Source of the DNA: an uncultured Bacilli bacterium
GTDB lineage: Bacteria > Bacillota_I > Bacilli_A > RF39 > UBA660
Direction of reading: 5' to 3'
Length of the DNA stretch: 12,015 nucleotides
Assembly (NCBI GenBank): GCA_947630865.1
Contig: CANRJE010000032.1
Span: forward strand, 1-12,015
Shown here: positions 1 to 6,444 of the stretch, in pieces
Numbering within the stretch: the stretch's first letter is position 1
Layout of the letters: each line of letters begins with the position of its first letter
Position numbers and translations under genes: made by a program
Notes under the pieces: model-generated
What the model was told of the DNA's origin: nothing
Database searches by the model: none
The model's input: only the letters and a program-made list of their open reading frames with translations

Positions 1-87
1 AAATAATTAAAATTTCTATTTACTTGTCATTACATAAAAAAATCATCAAAAAAATTTAAAAAAACCGAAACTCAAATATTATATGTG

Positions 88-116
88 TTGCTTTTTTTGC
101 TAAAAATTGTTATATT
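88..116 (+). promoter_or_regulatory. Promoter of the rpiB-DUF1146 transcript
   Basis: TTGCTT at 88-93 and TATATT at 111-116 are separated by 17 bases, with TG at 108-109 forming an extended -10. Transcription would start near 123, so the leader would be only about 9 bases and the GGTGA ribosome site (123-127) would be at its very 5' end. The upstream 1-87 is AT-rich and I see no gene in it. Confidence 0.5.
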
Positions 117-131
117 TAAATTGGTGAAAAT

Positions 132-596
132 ATGGAAAAAATAAGAATAGGCTTTTCTTCAGATCATCGTGGTTATGAACTTAAAGAAGCTTTAATTAAA
201 TATTTTAAGCATCAAAATGATATTTCTGAAATCATTGATTGTGGAACAGATTCTAATACTCCTTGTGATTATCCTGATTATGCTTTGAAATTAGGAAAAG
301 AAATAACAGCTAAAAGAGTTGATTATGGAGTTGCTATTTGTGGTAGTGGTATTGGTATAAGCATAGCTTTAAATAAAATAAAAGGTGTTTATTGTGCAAA
401 ATGTGATAAACCAATTGAAGCTAGTTATACAAGACTTGATAATGATACAAATTGTGTTGCTTTTAGTGCAAGTACAAAATTTGAAGATGCCAAGGATATT
501 GTTGATACATTTATTCATACAGAGTTTTCTAATATTGATAGACACAAAAAGCGTATTTTAAAAATTAAAAAGATAGAAAGTGATAATCATGACTAA
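132..596 (+). CDS. rpiB: RpiB/LacA/LacB family sugar-phosphate isomerase
   Basis: 154 residues, the usual length for ribose-5-phosphate isomerase B, a cytosolic enzyme interconverting ribose 5-phosphate and ribulose 5-phosphate in the pentose phosphate pathway. Visible family features are the N-terminal SDHRG motif (residues 10-14), the CGSGIGISIALNK loop (70-82) with the catalytic-type Cys70, and the C-terminal basic RHKKR segment, which matches the phosphate-binding region. The conserved HNDTN of the family reads DNDTN here (Asp103 where E. coli has His99), and the following GSR-like segment is also altered. The substrate could therefore be ribose phosphate or another pentose or hexose phosphate. 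The start has a GGTGA ribosome site. The 3' end overlaps the next gene by 8 bases. Family assignment is firm; exact substrate is not. Confidence 0.88.
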   Translation: MEKIRIGFSSDHRGYELKEALIKYFKHQNDISEIIDCGTDSNTPCDYPDYALKLGKEITAKRVDYGVAICGSGIGISIALNKIKGVYCAKCDKPIEASYTRLDNDTNCVAFSASTKFEDAKDIVDTFIHTEFSNIDRHKKRILKIKKIESDNHD

Positions 597-780
597 ATTT
601 ATTTTATATGTTTTAGTAACAATAATAACAGTATGGGCTATGGATAGTGTTAACATTAATTTTTTATTTAAAAAAGGTCAAGTTGTTAAAGCCCGTGTTC
701 TTTATTTTTTAATCTTACTATCTATTATATACTTAGTTACTAATTTTATTTACGATTTTATTTATATTAAAATATTTTAA
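589..780 (+). CDS. DUF1146 (YwzB-like) small membrane protein
   Basis: 63 residues from the ATG at 589. A GTG at 580 in the same frame is possible, but the ATG has GAAAG about 10 bases upstream. Two hydrophobic segments (about residues 2-20 and 36-60) flank a short basic loop. The pattern W-A-[hydrophobic]2-S-V-x-[IF]-x3-F followed by A-R-x-L and a hydrophobic helix ending D-F matches what I recall of B. subtilis YwzB (DUF1146), which lies after the atp operon and upstream of spoIIQ. Molecular function is unknown in the family. It overlaps rpiB by 8 bases, so the two are probably translationally coupled. No terminator separates it from spoIIQ. Confidence 0.75.
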   Translation: MTKFILYVLVTIITVWAMDSVNINFLFKKGQVVKARVLYFLILLSIIYLVTNFIYDFIYIKIF

Positions 781-786
781 AAATTT

Positions 787-815
787 GTATAAAAAATAAT
801 TTACAGGAAATACTT
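787..815 (+). promoter_or_regulatory. Candidate sigma-F-type promoter of spoIIQ
   Basis: GTATA at 787-791 and GGAAATACTT at 806-815, 14 bases apart, fit the B. subtilis sigma-F consensus as I recall it: GywTA at -35, a spacer near 15, and GgnrAnAnTw at -10. The match is at every defined position, but the spacer is one base short. In B. subtilis spoIIQ is a sigma-F gene, which is why this match matters. It sits directly before the GAGGTG ribosome site at 821-826. The assignment rests on sequence similarity only. Confidence 0.5.
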
Positions 816-833
816 TAAATGAGGTGAATTTTT

Positions 834-1457
834 ATGAAATTAAAACCATTTGTATTTCCTGTTTTATATTTGTCTTTGATTTTTGTTTTAGTTGGAGGAT
901 TGTATATAACCAGTAAAGCTATAAAAGATGATACAACCGATTCTTTAAGTGATATAACTTATGTATCTTCAATTATTTTAGGAGATGTTGTACCTGTTGT
1001 TAATGTAGATGCAACTGTTAATAATCCTTATGTTTTAGAAAGTGTTAAAATAGCACGATATTTCTATAATGCAGAAGATGATATTGATAGACAAAAAGAA
1101 TCAATTGTTTTCTATAATGATACTTATATGCCAAATACAGGAATTGATTATACAGATACAGAAAAATTTGAGGTTGTAAGTATTTTAGATGGAACAGTTA
1201 TTGATATTCGAGAAGATGAACTTTTAGGTAAAATAATTGAAATACGACACGAAAATGAATTAGTTTCTTCTTATGCTGGTTTAAGTGAAATAAGTGTTCA
1301 AAAAGGAGAAGAAATTACTGCAGGAACAAAAATTGGTATGAGTGGAACAAATAAAATTAATGAATCACTTGGAAATCATTTACATTTAGAAATATATAAA
1401 AATGGTGTTAATGTTGATCCTCTTAAAATAATTGGTCAAAAATTAGGTGATATTTAA
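834..1457 (+). CDS. spoIIQ: SpoIIQ, forespore engulfment/channel protein (degenerate LytM domain)
   Basis: 207 residues with one N-terminal transmembrane segment (about 7-26, short positive start, so the C-terminus is outside), then an extracytoplasmic M23/LytM domain (about 100-200). The spacing and the segments FVFP-LYL, FYN, YNDTY-NTGID, LDGTV, EIRH and GNHLHLEIYKNGV-DPL align well with B. subtilis SpoIIQ. In that organism SpoIIQ is made in the forespore and binds SpoIIIAH across the engulfment membranes. The first metal-site motif HxxxD reads NTGID (101-105), so the metal histidine is missing. HLH at 182-184 is kept. B. subtilis SpoIIQ lacks the same histidine, so a structural, non-hydrolytic role is likely. 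The long charged C-terminal tail of the B. subtilis protein is absent. The gene starts after a GAGGTG ribosome site and is followed by mbl, as in Bacillus but without spoIIID. An ordinary M23 endopeptidase homologue is the less likely alternative. Confidence 0.85.
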   Translation: MKLKPFVFPVLYLSLIFVLVGGLYITSKAIKDDTTDSLSDITYVSSIILGDVVPVVNVDATVNNPYVLESVKIARYFYNAEDDIDRQKESIVFYNDTYMPNTGIDYTDTEKFEVVSILDGTVIDIREDELLGKIIEIRHENELVSSYAGLSEISVQKGEEITAGTKIGMSGTNKINESLGNHLHLEIYKNGVNVDPLKIIGQKLGDI

Positions 1458-1498
1458 TCATTTTTTACTATTCATGATGAAAGAAGGATTTAGAAAAT

Positions 1499-1523
1499 AA
1501 TCAGGAAACTCCTGATTTTTTTT
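1499..1523 (+). terminator. Intrinsic terminator after spoIIQ
   Basis: Perfect 8-bp stem AATCAGGA/TCCTGATT with a 3-base loop, running into eight T residues (1516-1523). It isolates spoIIQ from mbl. Confidence 0.9.
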
Positions 1524-1540
1524 CATAATTAATGGTATTT

Positions 1541-1552
1541 TGGGAATAATAT
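1541..1552 (+). promoter_or_regulatory. Possible mbl promoter
   Basis: Because a terminator ends at 1523, mbl needs its own promoter in 1524-1556. The best candidate is the TGGGAATAATAT stretch (a -10 of the AATAAT or TAATAT kind), 14-16 bases before the start codon. No convincing -35 is visible. Confidence 0.3.
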
Positions 1553-1566
1553 ATTTGAGGTGAATT

Positions 1567-2547
1567 ATGAAGGATATAGGAATTGACTTAGGAACAGCAA
1601 ATATATTAATTTATGTTAAAGGTCAAGGAATAGTTTTAAATGAACCTAGTGTTGTTGCACTTGATACAGAGACTAATAGACCTTTAGCATTTGGAAGTGA
1701 AGCAAATTTAATGCTTGGAAAGACACCTTTTAAAGTCAAGGCAATTAAACCTATGAAAGATGGTGTTATAGCAGATTTTGAAATAACTGAATTAATGCTT
1801 GATTATTTTGTTAATAAAGTTAAAGCTTTTGGTATGTTTAAAAAACCAAGAATTATAATTTGTTGTCCAGCTGATACAACTCCAGTTGAAAAAAATGCTA
1901 TTAAAGAAGCAGCAGAAAAACTAGGAGCTAAAAAAGTATTCTTAGAAGAAGAACCTAAAGCAGCAGCTATAGGAGTTGGTCTTGATATAAGTAAACCAAA
2001 TGGTAATATGGTTATTGATATTGGTGGTGGAACTACTGATATTGCCGTTTTATCTCTTGGAGGAATCGTTGTTAGTAAATCTTTAAAAATAGCTGGTAAT
2101 GTTTTTGATACTGATATTAAAGATTATATAAAAGAAAAATATCGATTATTAATTGGTGATAGAACAGCTCAACTAATAAAACATCAAATAGGCTCAGTTT
2201 ATCAAAGTGATAAGGATAATGAAATTGAAGTTCGAGGTCGTGATTTAGATACTGGACTTCCAAGTATTATAACTATAAATAGCCATGAAGTTGAAAAAGC
2301 TTTGGAAGAAGATGTTAAAAAGATTGTTTCATGTGCTAAGATGGTTTTAGAATCAACTCCCCCAGAATTATCAGCAGACATTATTGAGAACGGAGCTATA
2401 CTAACTGGTGGTGGGTCTTTAATTTCTGGGTTAAAAGAACTTTTAGAAGATGAACTTGGAATTCCCATTTATTTAGCTGAAAGTCCTTTAACAAGTGTAG
2501 CTGAAGGAACAGGAATTATGCTTGAAAATTTATATTTAATTAATTAA
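1567..2547 (+). CDS. mbl: Mbl/MreB-family bacterial actin
   Basis: 326 residues, full family length. It is a cytoplasmic, membrane-associated actin homologue that polymerises with ATP and guides lateral cell-wall synthesis. The actin-fold motifs are all visible: phosphate 1 (GIDLGTAN, 5-12), the EEEP segment (127-130), phosphate 2 (DIGGGTTDIA, 151-160) and the adenosine motif (GAILTGGGS, 277-285). The CCP segment at 99-101 and the position after spoIIQ favour Mbl over MreB or MreBH. mreC, mreD and spoIIID are not adjacent. It has a GAGGTG ribosome site at 1557-1562 and is flanked by terminators on both sides, so it is probably transcribed alone. Confidence 0.93.
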   Translation: MKDIGIDLGTANILIYVKGQGIVLNEPSVVALDTETNRPLAFGSEANLMLGKTPFKVKAIKPMKDGVIADFEITELMLDYFVNKVKAFGMFKKPRIIICCPADTTPVEKNAIKEAAEKLGAKKVFLEEEPKAAAIGVGLDISKPNGNMVIDIGGGTTDIAVLSLGGIVVSKSLKIAGNVFDTDIKDYIKEKYRLLIGDRTAQLIKHQIGSVYQSDKDNEIEVRGRDLDTGLPSIITINSHEVEKALEEDVKKIVSCAKMVLESTPPELSADIIENGAILTGGGSLISGLKELLEDELGIPIYLAESPLTSVAEGTGIMLENLYLIN

Positions 2548-2552
2548 AATAG

Positions 2553-2593
2553 AAACTAGTAAATTTTTAAATAAAGAATATACTAGTTTTTTT
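2553..2593 (+). terminator. Intrinsic terminator after mbl
   Basis: A 9-bp stem AAACTAGTA (2553-2561) / TACTAGTTT (2581-2589) with a 19-base AT-rich loop and a T-run at 2587-2593. The long loop makes it weaker than its neighbours. Confidence 0.65.
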
Positions 2594-2603
2594 ATTTTAG
2601 AAG

Positions 2604-2612
2604 TGTTATAAT
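2604..2612 (+). promoter_or_regulatory. Extended -10 promoter of the tagO-regulator-kinase operon
   Basis: TGTTATAAT is a perfect TGnTATAAT extended -10. The -35 region lies in the T-tract of the preceding terminator and has no good TTGACA match. The predicted transcript starts near 2619, about 15 bases before the tagO ATG. Confidence 0.65.
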
Positions 2613-2633
2613 TTTTGATGAGAGGAGTAGAAG

Positions 2634-3710
2634 ATGTCAGGAAGTACAGTTTTATATTCACTTGAAGTTATAATAGTTACCTTATTAATTTCAGCAATCT
2701 CCATAATATTTGTTAAAAAAATTGCAATTCATATTAATGCTGTTGATATACCAAATGAAAGGAAAGTTCATACTAAACCGATGCCAAGACTTGGAGGACT
2801 CGGAATATTTTTGGCCTTTTTATTCGGATATATGCTTTTTTGTCCAACTACAGTAGAAATGAATTCAATTTTAATTGGCAGTTTTATTATATTAATGACT
2901 GGAATTATTGATGATATAAATCCTTTAAATGCTAGAGAAAAATTAATTGGACAATTAATATCTGCCTTAGTCATTGCGTTTTATGGAAATATTTTATTAA
3001 GTGAATTAACCGTTTTTGGAATAAATATTCAGTTTGGTATTCTTGCCTACCCTATTACAATTATCTTTATAGTTGCTTGTATGAATATTATAAATTTAAT
3101 TGATGGATTAGATGGTTTAGCTGGTGGAATATCGGCAATTTTCTTTTTAACAATTGTTATTATTTGTATATTTCAAGAAAGATTTTATGGGCTTGAGTTT
3201 TCTCTTGCTTTAATTATGTTAGGTAGCACTTTAGGTTTTTTAATTCATAATTTTTATCCAGCTAAAATCTTTGCAGGTGATTCGGGAGCTTTGTTTTTAG
3301 GATTTATTATTGCTGTTATTTCTTTATTAGGCTTTAAAGGAACAATTTTAACATCTGTTTTTGTGCCTTTACTAATATTAGCAGTTCCAATAATGGATAC
3401 CCTTTTTGCTATTTTAAGAAGACTTATTCATCATAAGAAGATAACCGATGCTGATAAACTTCATTTACATCATCAGTTATTAGGAATGAAGTTTTCTCAT
3501 CGAACAACAGTTTTAATTATTTATGGAATAAATATTTTATTTGCAATTGCCTCAATTTTTTATATTTTAAATGAACATATTAATATTTATTTAAGAATTG
3601 GTATTTATGTAGTATTATTTATTGTCGTTTTTTGGTTTATTAATAAAACTAATATTATAACTGAAAAACAAATTAGTTTTAAAAGAAGTAAAAATAAAAA
3701 GAAGCAGTAA
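2634..3710 (+). CDS. tagO: Undecaprenyl-phosphate N-acetylglucosaminyl 1-phosphate transferase (TagO/WecA family)
   Basis: 358 residues with about ten or eleven hydrophobic membrane segments. It transfers a sugar 1-phosphate (typically GlcNAc-1-P from UDP-GlcNAc) to undecaprenyl phosphate at the inner membrane face. That is the first step of teichoic acid or other wall glycopolymer synthesis. Family signatures in order are KVHTKPMPRLGG (44-55), DD at 93-94, NLIDGLDGLAGG (154-165), AGDSG (214-218), PIMDTLFAILRR (252-263) and the histidine motif HLHHQLL (277-283). This arrangement is that of TagO/WecA and not MraY. The C-terminus is a short Lys-rich cytoplasmic tail. It has an AGGAG ribosome site at 2623-2627. 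The response regulator follows after 15 bases, so they are likely co-transcribed. Only the exact sugar and polymer are uncertain. Confidence 0.92.
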   Translation: MSGSTVLYSLEVIIVTLLISAISIIFVKKIAIHINAVDIPNERKVHTKPMPRLGGLGIFLAFLFGYMLFCPTTVEMNSILIGSFIILMTGIIDDINPLNAREKLIGQLISALVIAFYGNILLSELTVFGINIQFGILAYPITIIFIVACMNIINLIDGLDGLAGGISAIFFLTIVIICIFQERFYGLEFSLALIMLGSTLGFLIHNFYPAKIFAGDSGALFLGFIIAVISLLGFKGTILTSVFVPLLILAVPIMDTLFAILRRLIHHKKITDADKLHLHHQLLGMKFSHRTTVLIIYGINILFAIASIFYILNEHINIYLRIGIYVVLFIVVFWFINKTNIITEKQISFKRSKNKKKQ

Positions 3711-3725
3711 CTCTTTGGAGGAGAT

Positions 3726-4475
3726 ATGATTAATTTTATTATTTATGAAGATGAAGAATATTTTTCAGACTTATACAAAAAAGTAATACACCAATTTATG
3801 GGAAACAGTAATGACCAATATAAAATATATTGTTATTCTGAATACAGTCTTGATTTATTAAATTTGATTAAGGGATTAACTGGACAAAATATCTATATTT
3901 TTGATGTAGAAGTTAAAGGAAAATCCGGTCTTGATTTGGCTCGTGAAGTTAGAAATATTAAAAAGACAATGAATGACCAAATAATAATATCAACAGTTCA
4001 TCAAGACTTAATAACTAATGCTTTTCATAAAAAGATTTTAATGATTGATTTTTTATCAAAATTTGATGAATTAGAAAGAAATTTACTTAAAACTTTTTAT
4101 GTTATTTATGAAATATTTAATAGTAATTCCTTTTTATCATTTAAACAAGATAGTGAAATTGTAAGAATACCATATAACGATATTTTATTTATTGAAAAAA
4201 ATAAAAGTGATGATTGCTTATATATAGAAACCATAGATAATGTTTATAAATATCGTGGTAATATTACTAAAATAGAACAAATATTAAAAAATGATAAAAG
4301 ATTTTTTAAATCACATAGAAGTTGTATAGTTAATATTTTTAAAATAACTAAAATTAATCCTAATATACCCTTAATTTCCTTTGGAGAAAAAGAAACATAT
4401 TGTTTATCAAGAGATAAAAGAAAAGAATTAGAAAGTCTATGCTTTTTAAATGGAAGTAAAAACTATGAAGTATAA
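3726..4475 (+). CDS. LytTR-family (AgrA/ComE-like) response regulator
   Basis: 249 residues. The receiver domain (about 1-125) has the acidic pocket YEDEE (7-11) and the phosphoacceptor Asp60 at the end of a beta strand (IYIFD), followed by the usual KGKSGLDLAREVR segment. The LytTR DNA-binding domain (about 135-240) carries the hallmark FFKSHRSCIVN (193-203). Such proteins bind paired direct repeats upstream of target promoters after phosphorylation. It has a strong GGAGGAG ribosome site. It follows tagO closely and overlaps the kinase gene by 11 bases, so the two form a two-component pair. No AgrB, AgrD or other peptide gene is nearby. Targets cannot be read from this window. Confidence 0.9.
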   Translation: MINFIIYEDEEYFSDLYKKVIHQFMGNSNDQYKIYCYSEYSLDLLNLIKGLTGQNIYIFDVEVKGKSGLDLAREVRNIKKTMNDQIIISTVHQDLITNAFHKKILMIDFLSKFDELERNLLKTFYVIYEIFNSNSFLSFKQDSEIVRIPYNDILFIEKNKSDDCLYIETIDNVYKYRGNITKIEQILKNDKRFFKSHRSCIVNIFKITKINPNIPLISFGEKETYCLSRDKRKELESLCFLNGSKNYEV

Positions 4476-5421
4476 TTTAAACTTTATTGTTATATATTTT
4501 CTTCTTTCAATTCTATTTCTTTCTTTTCTCTCTTTTTTACTTGATAATAAAAATAAAAGATTAAATAAAGGTATAAAAACGTTAATTTTTAATTTAAATA
4601 TATTTATTGTTTTTAGTATAGGTTTAGTATATGGATTATATACTAATAATTGGAATATGAATGGAACATTTATTATTAATATAATAGTTGTTCTTAGTTT
4701 TATAATTTTAGTTATGATTTTAAGATACGAATATTTAAAAAATAAAGAAATTAGTTATAAATATAATTTATTAGAAGATTATTTAAAAACATCAACAGAG
4801 TTATTAGAAAAATATAGTGTAACAATTCATAAGTATAAAAATAATTTAATTGCTATAAAAGGTTATATGAATGATAATCAAAATGATGCTAACTTATATA
4901 TAGATAAATTATTAGAAAATTTTAAAACTAAGAAATATAAATGGCTTAAAGATGTTAATTATATTCAAATAGAAGTAATAAAATATTTAATTTATTATAA
5001 ATTAGTAGCTGCTGAAGATTTAGGTTTAAAAATAAATATAACAGTTTCAAGTGATTTAAAAAAGTTAAAAACTTTAAACTTAGATATTGAAAATAATAAT
5101 ATCTTATTAGAAGTCTTAGGAGAATATTTTGATAATGCTATTATGGCTTCTAAAGAATCTTTAAAAAAGGAATTAAATATAAGTTTATATGTTGAAAATA
5201 ATGATTTAATCTTTATGATTGCTAATACTTATAATAATAAGATAGAGATTACTAGATTAGAAGAAAAAGGTTATACAACTAAAGGTAAATATCATGGAAG
5301 AGGATTATATGAGGTTGCTAAAAGTTTAAAGAAGAATGAAATTATGAAATATAAGTATGAGATATTAGATGATTATTTTATAGCTACTTTAAAGATAAAC
5401 TTTAATTATAAAACAAAATAA
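4465..5421 (+). CDS. GHKL-type (AgrC-like) sensor histidine kinase
   Basis: 318 residues from the ATG at 4465. An ATG at 4450 is in frame but has no ribosome site; the later one has GGAAG at 4452-4456. Three membrane segments (about 7-26, 42-61, 68-88) are followed by a short helical linker. Next come the dimerisation/phosphoacceptor segment around His122 (HKYKNNL), the N-box EYFDNAIMAS (220-229) and the G-box KYHGRGLY (275-282). The H-box style and the missing F-box are those of the HPK10/AgrC group. AgrC usually has six or seven membrane spans, so this sensor region is small. Translation is coupled to the upstream regulator by overlap. The signal is unknown; a peptide made elsewhere or a membrane or wall cue would both fit. 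Confidence 0.87.
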   Translation: MKYNLNFIVIYFLLSILFLSFLSFLLDNKNKRLNKGIKTLIFNLNIFIVFSIGLVYGLYTNNWNMNGTFIINIIVVLSFIILVMILRYEYLKNKEISYKYNLLEDYLKTSTELLEKYSVTIHKYKNNLIAIKGYMNDNQNDANLYIDKLLENFKTKKYKWLKDVNYIQIEVIKYLIYYKLVAAEDLGLKINITVSSDLKKLKTLNLDIENNNILLEVLGEYFDNAIMASKESLKKELNISLYVENNDLIFMIANTYNNKIEITRLEEKGYTTKGKYHGRGLYEVAKSLKKNEIMKYKYEILDDYFIATLKINFNYKTK

Positions 5422-5458
5422 TTAAAAAAATGTCGAATAAATAATAGAAAATTTAAAT

Positions 5459-5546
5459 AGTTAAAAAAATACTTTTTTTGTTAAGATTTTTTAAAATAAT
5501 AAATATATTGAACTAAAAATATCTTAATTTTAACATTTTTTTAACT
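5459..5546. repeat. Nested inverted repeat between kinase gene and cspA
   Basis: AGTTAAAAAAAT (5459-5470) is an exact inverted match to 5535-5546. Inside it, TTAAGAT (5481-5487) matches ATCTTAA (5521-5527) in reverse complement. The right arm runs into T-rich sequence, so it could act as the operon's terminator. Alternatively it may be a protein-binding site or chance in very AT-rich DNA. It lies in the 223-base gap 5422-5644, where I find no gene. Confidence 0.45.
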
Positions 5547-5570
5547 TTTTATTTTTTTTATTTCATATTT

Positions 5571-5579
5571 TGTTATTAT
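5571..5579 (+). promoter_or_regulatory. Extended -10 promoter of the cold-shock gene
   Basis: TGTTATTAT fits TGnTATaAT with one change. No good -35 is visible. The predicted start is near 5586, giving a leader of about 59 bases, clearly longer than for the other genes here. Confidence 0.45.
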
Positions 5580-5583
5580 AGAT

Positions 5584-5644
5584 GTGCACGTGCGAAAGAG
5601 ATATATATCTAAAAAAAATATTTATAGTAAGGAGAATTTAGAAC
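5584..5644 (+). promoter_or_regulatory. Cold-shock gene leader with GC-rich palindrome
   Basis: The leader opens with GTGCACGTGC (5584-5593), containing the palindromes GTGCAC and GCACGTGC, a GC island in very AT-rich DNA. It continues with the palindrome AGATATATATCT (5599-5610), able to form a small hairpin, and AAGGAG (5629-5634) 10 bases before the GTG start. Cold-shock genes are commonly controlled through their leaders; whether this one is cannot be seen directly. Confidence 0.35.
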
Positions 5645-5863
5645 GTGGTTCGAGGCAAAGTTAAGTGGTTTAATAATGAAAAAGGTTACGGCTTTATTGA
5701 ATATACGGATAAAGAAGATATTTTTGTACACTATTCTGCAATAAACCAAGAAGGGTATAAGACCTTACAAGAAGGTCAATATGTAGAGTTCAATCTTTTA
5801 GAGACGTCTAAAGGTTACCAAGCATTGAATGTATCGGTAGTAAATTCAGAAATTATCGTGTAA
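5645..5863 (+). CDS. CspA-family cold-shock protein
   Basis: 72 residues forming a single cold-shock domain, an OB-fold that binds single-stranded RNA and DNA and acts as an RNA chaperone. GKVKWFNNEKGYGFIE holds RNP1 (KGYGFI, 13-18), and RNP2 is DIFVHYSAI (25-33). The start is GTG. No ATG lies between the ribosome site (AAGGAG) and the conserved GKVKWF, so GTG is well supported. The protein is a few residues longer than the usual 66. It has its own predicted promoter and a terminator overlapping its stop codon, so it is monocistronic. Confidence 0.95.
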   Translation: MVRGKVKWFNNEKGYGFIEYTDKEDIFVHYSAINQEGYKTLQEGQYVEFNLLETSKGYQALNVSVVNSEIIV

Positions 5864-5880
5864 ACGATAGTTTTTTTTTT
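5852..5880 (+). terminator. Terminator overlapping the cspA stop codon
   Basis: ATTATCG (5852-5858) pairs with CGATAGT (5865-5871) with one G-T pair, followed by ten T residues (5871-5880). The TAA stop codon (5861-5863) lies in the loop. Confidence 0.85.
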
Positions 5881-5887
5881 AATAATA

Positions 5888-5896
5888 TGATATTAT
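5888..5896 (+). promoter_or_regulatory. Extended -10 promoter of hpf
   Basis: TGATATTAT fits TGnTATaAT with one change, 24 bases before the hpf ATG and 8 bases after the cspA terminator T-tract. No -35 is recognisable. Confidence 0.5.
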
Positions 5897-5920
5897 AAAG
5901 ATATAAAAGGAGATGAGGTT

Positions 5921-6442
5921 ATGGAAGTTTTAGTTCGAAGTGATAAAACGACTGTCACGAAGGCTATGAAAGATTATGTAAAGGAGAAACTATCTAAATT
6001 AGAGAAGTATACAGTTTTAGATGATGTTAAAGCAACAGTATTTGTTAAAGTAAGAAGTTATTCTCAAAAAGTAGAAGTTACAATTCCACTTAAAACATTA
6101 ATTTTAAGAGCCGAAGAAGAAAGTGAAGATTTTTATTCAGCAGTTGACCTTGTTATTAGTAAACTTGAAAGACAAATTAGAAAGAATAAAACAAAATTAA
6201 AGAAAAAAGAAAAAACGGGAATTAAAGAATTTAATATTGATGATATTATTGATTTATCAGAAGATGAAAAGATTGTTAAAAGAAAGAAAATTGAAATTAA
6301 GCCTATGAGTCTTGATGAGGCAATTTTACAAATGGAACTACTTGGACATAATTTTTATATGTATAAAGATAGTGATTTAGGTAGTGTTGCCTTAGTTTAT
6401 AAACGACGTGATGGAGGTTATGGCGTTATAGAAGAAGAATAA
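5921..6442 (+). CDS. hpf: Ribosome hibernation promoting factor, long form
   Basis: 173 residues, the length of the long HPF of Firmicutes. The N-terminal S30AE domain (about 1-97) binds the 30S decoding channel and ends in a basic helix (KLERQIRKNKTKLKKK). A charged linker (about 98-124) leads to the C-terminal dimerisation domain (about 125-173). There the signature KRKKIEIKPMSLDEA, EAILQMELLGHNFYMY and VYKRRDGGYGVIE is clear. The long form pairs two 70S ribosomes into inactive 100S dimers during slow growth or stress. The ribosome site is AAGGAG at 5907-5912. Its place directly before secA is as in B. subtilis. Confidence 0.95.
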   Translation: MEVLVRSDKTTVTKAMKDYVKEKLSKLEKYTVLDDVKATVFVKVRSYSQKVEVTIPLKTLILRAEEESEDFYSAVDLVISKLERQIRKNKTKLKKKEKTGIKEFNIDDIIDLSEDEKIVKRKKIEIKPMSLDEAILQMELLGHNFYMYKDSDLGSVALVYKRRDGGYGVIEEE

Positions 6443-6444
6443 GT

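Noticed and set aside
2202..2468. Minus-strand open frame inside mbl (and similar ones inside tagO, secA, abiEi and the dehydrogenase gene)
   Set aside because: These are shadows of strongly conserved genes on the plus strand, with no ribosome site or family resemblance.
5582..5641. A 19-codon frame (start MCTCERD) in front of cspA, ending just before the GTG start
   Set aside because: Its ATG lies at or upstream of the predicted transcript start, has no ribosome site, and its 3' half is only the cspA ribosome-site region.
5422..5644. An AgrD-like autoinducing peptide gene next to the kinase
   Set aside because: The only ATG frames in the gap are 4 and 19 codons long and neither resembles an AgrD precursor; no AgrB-like gene is present.
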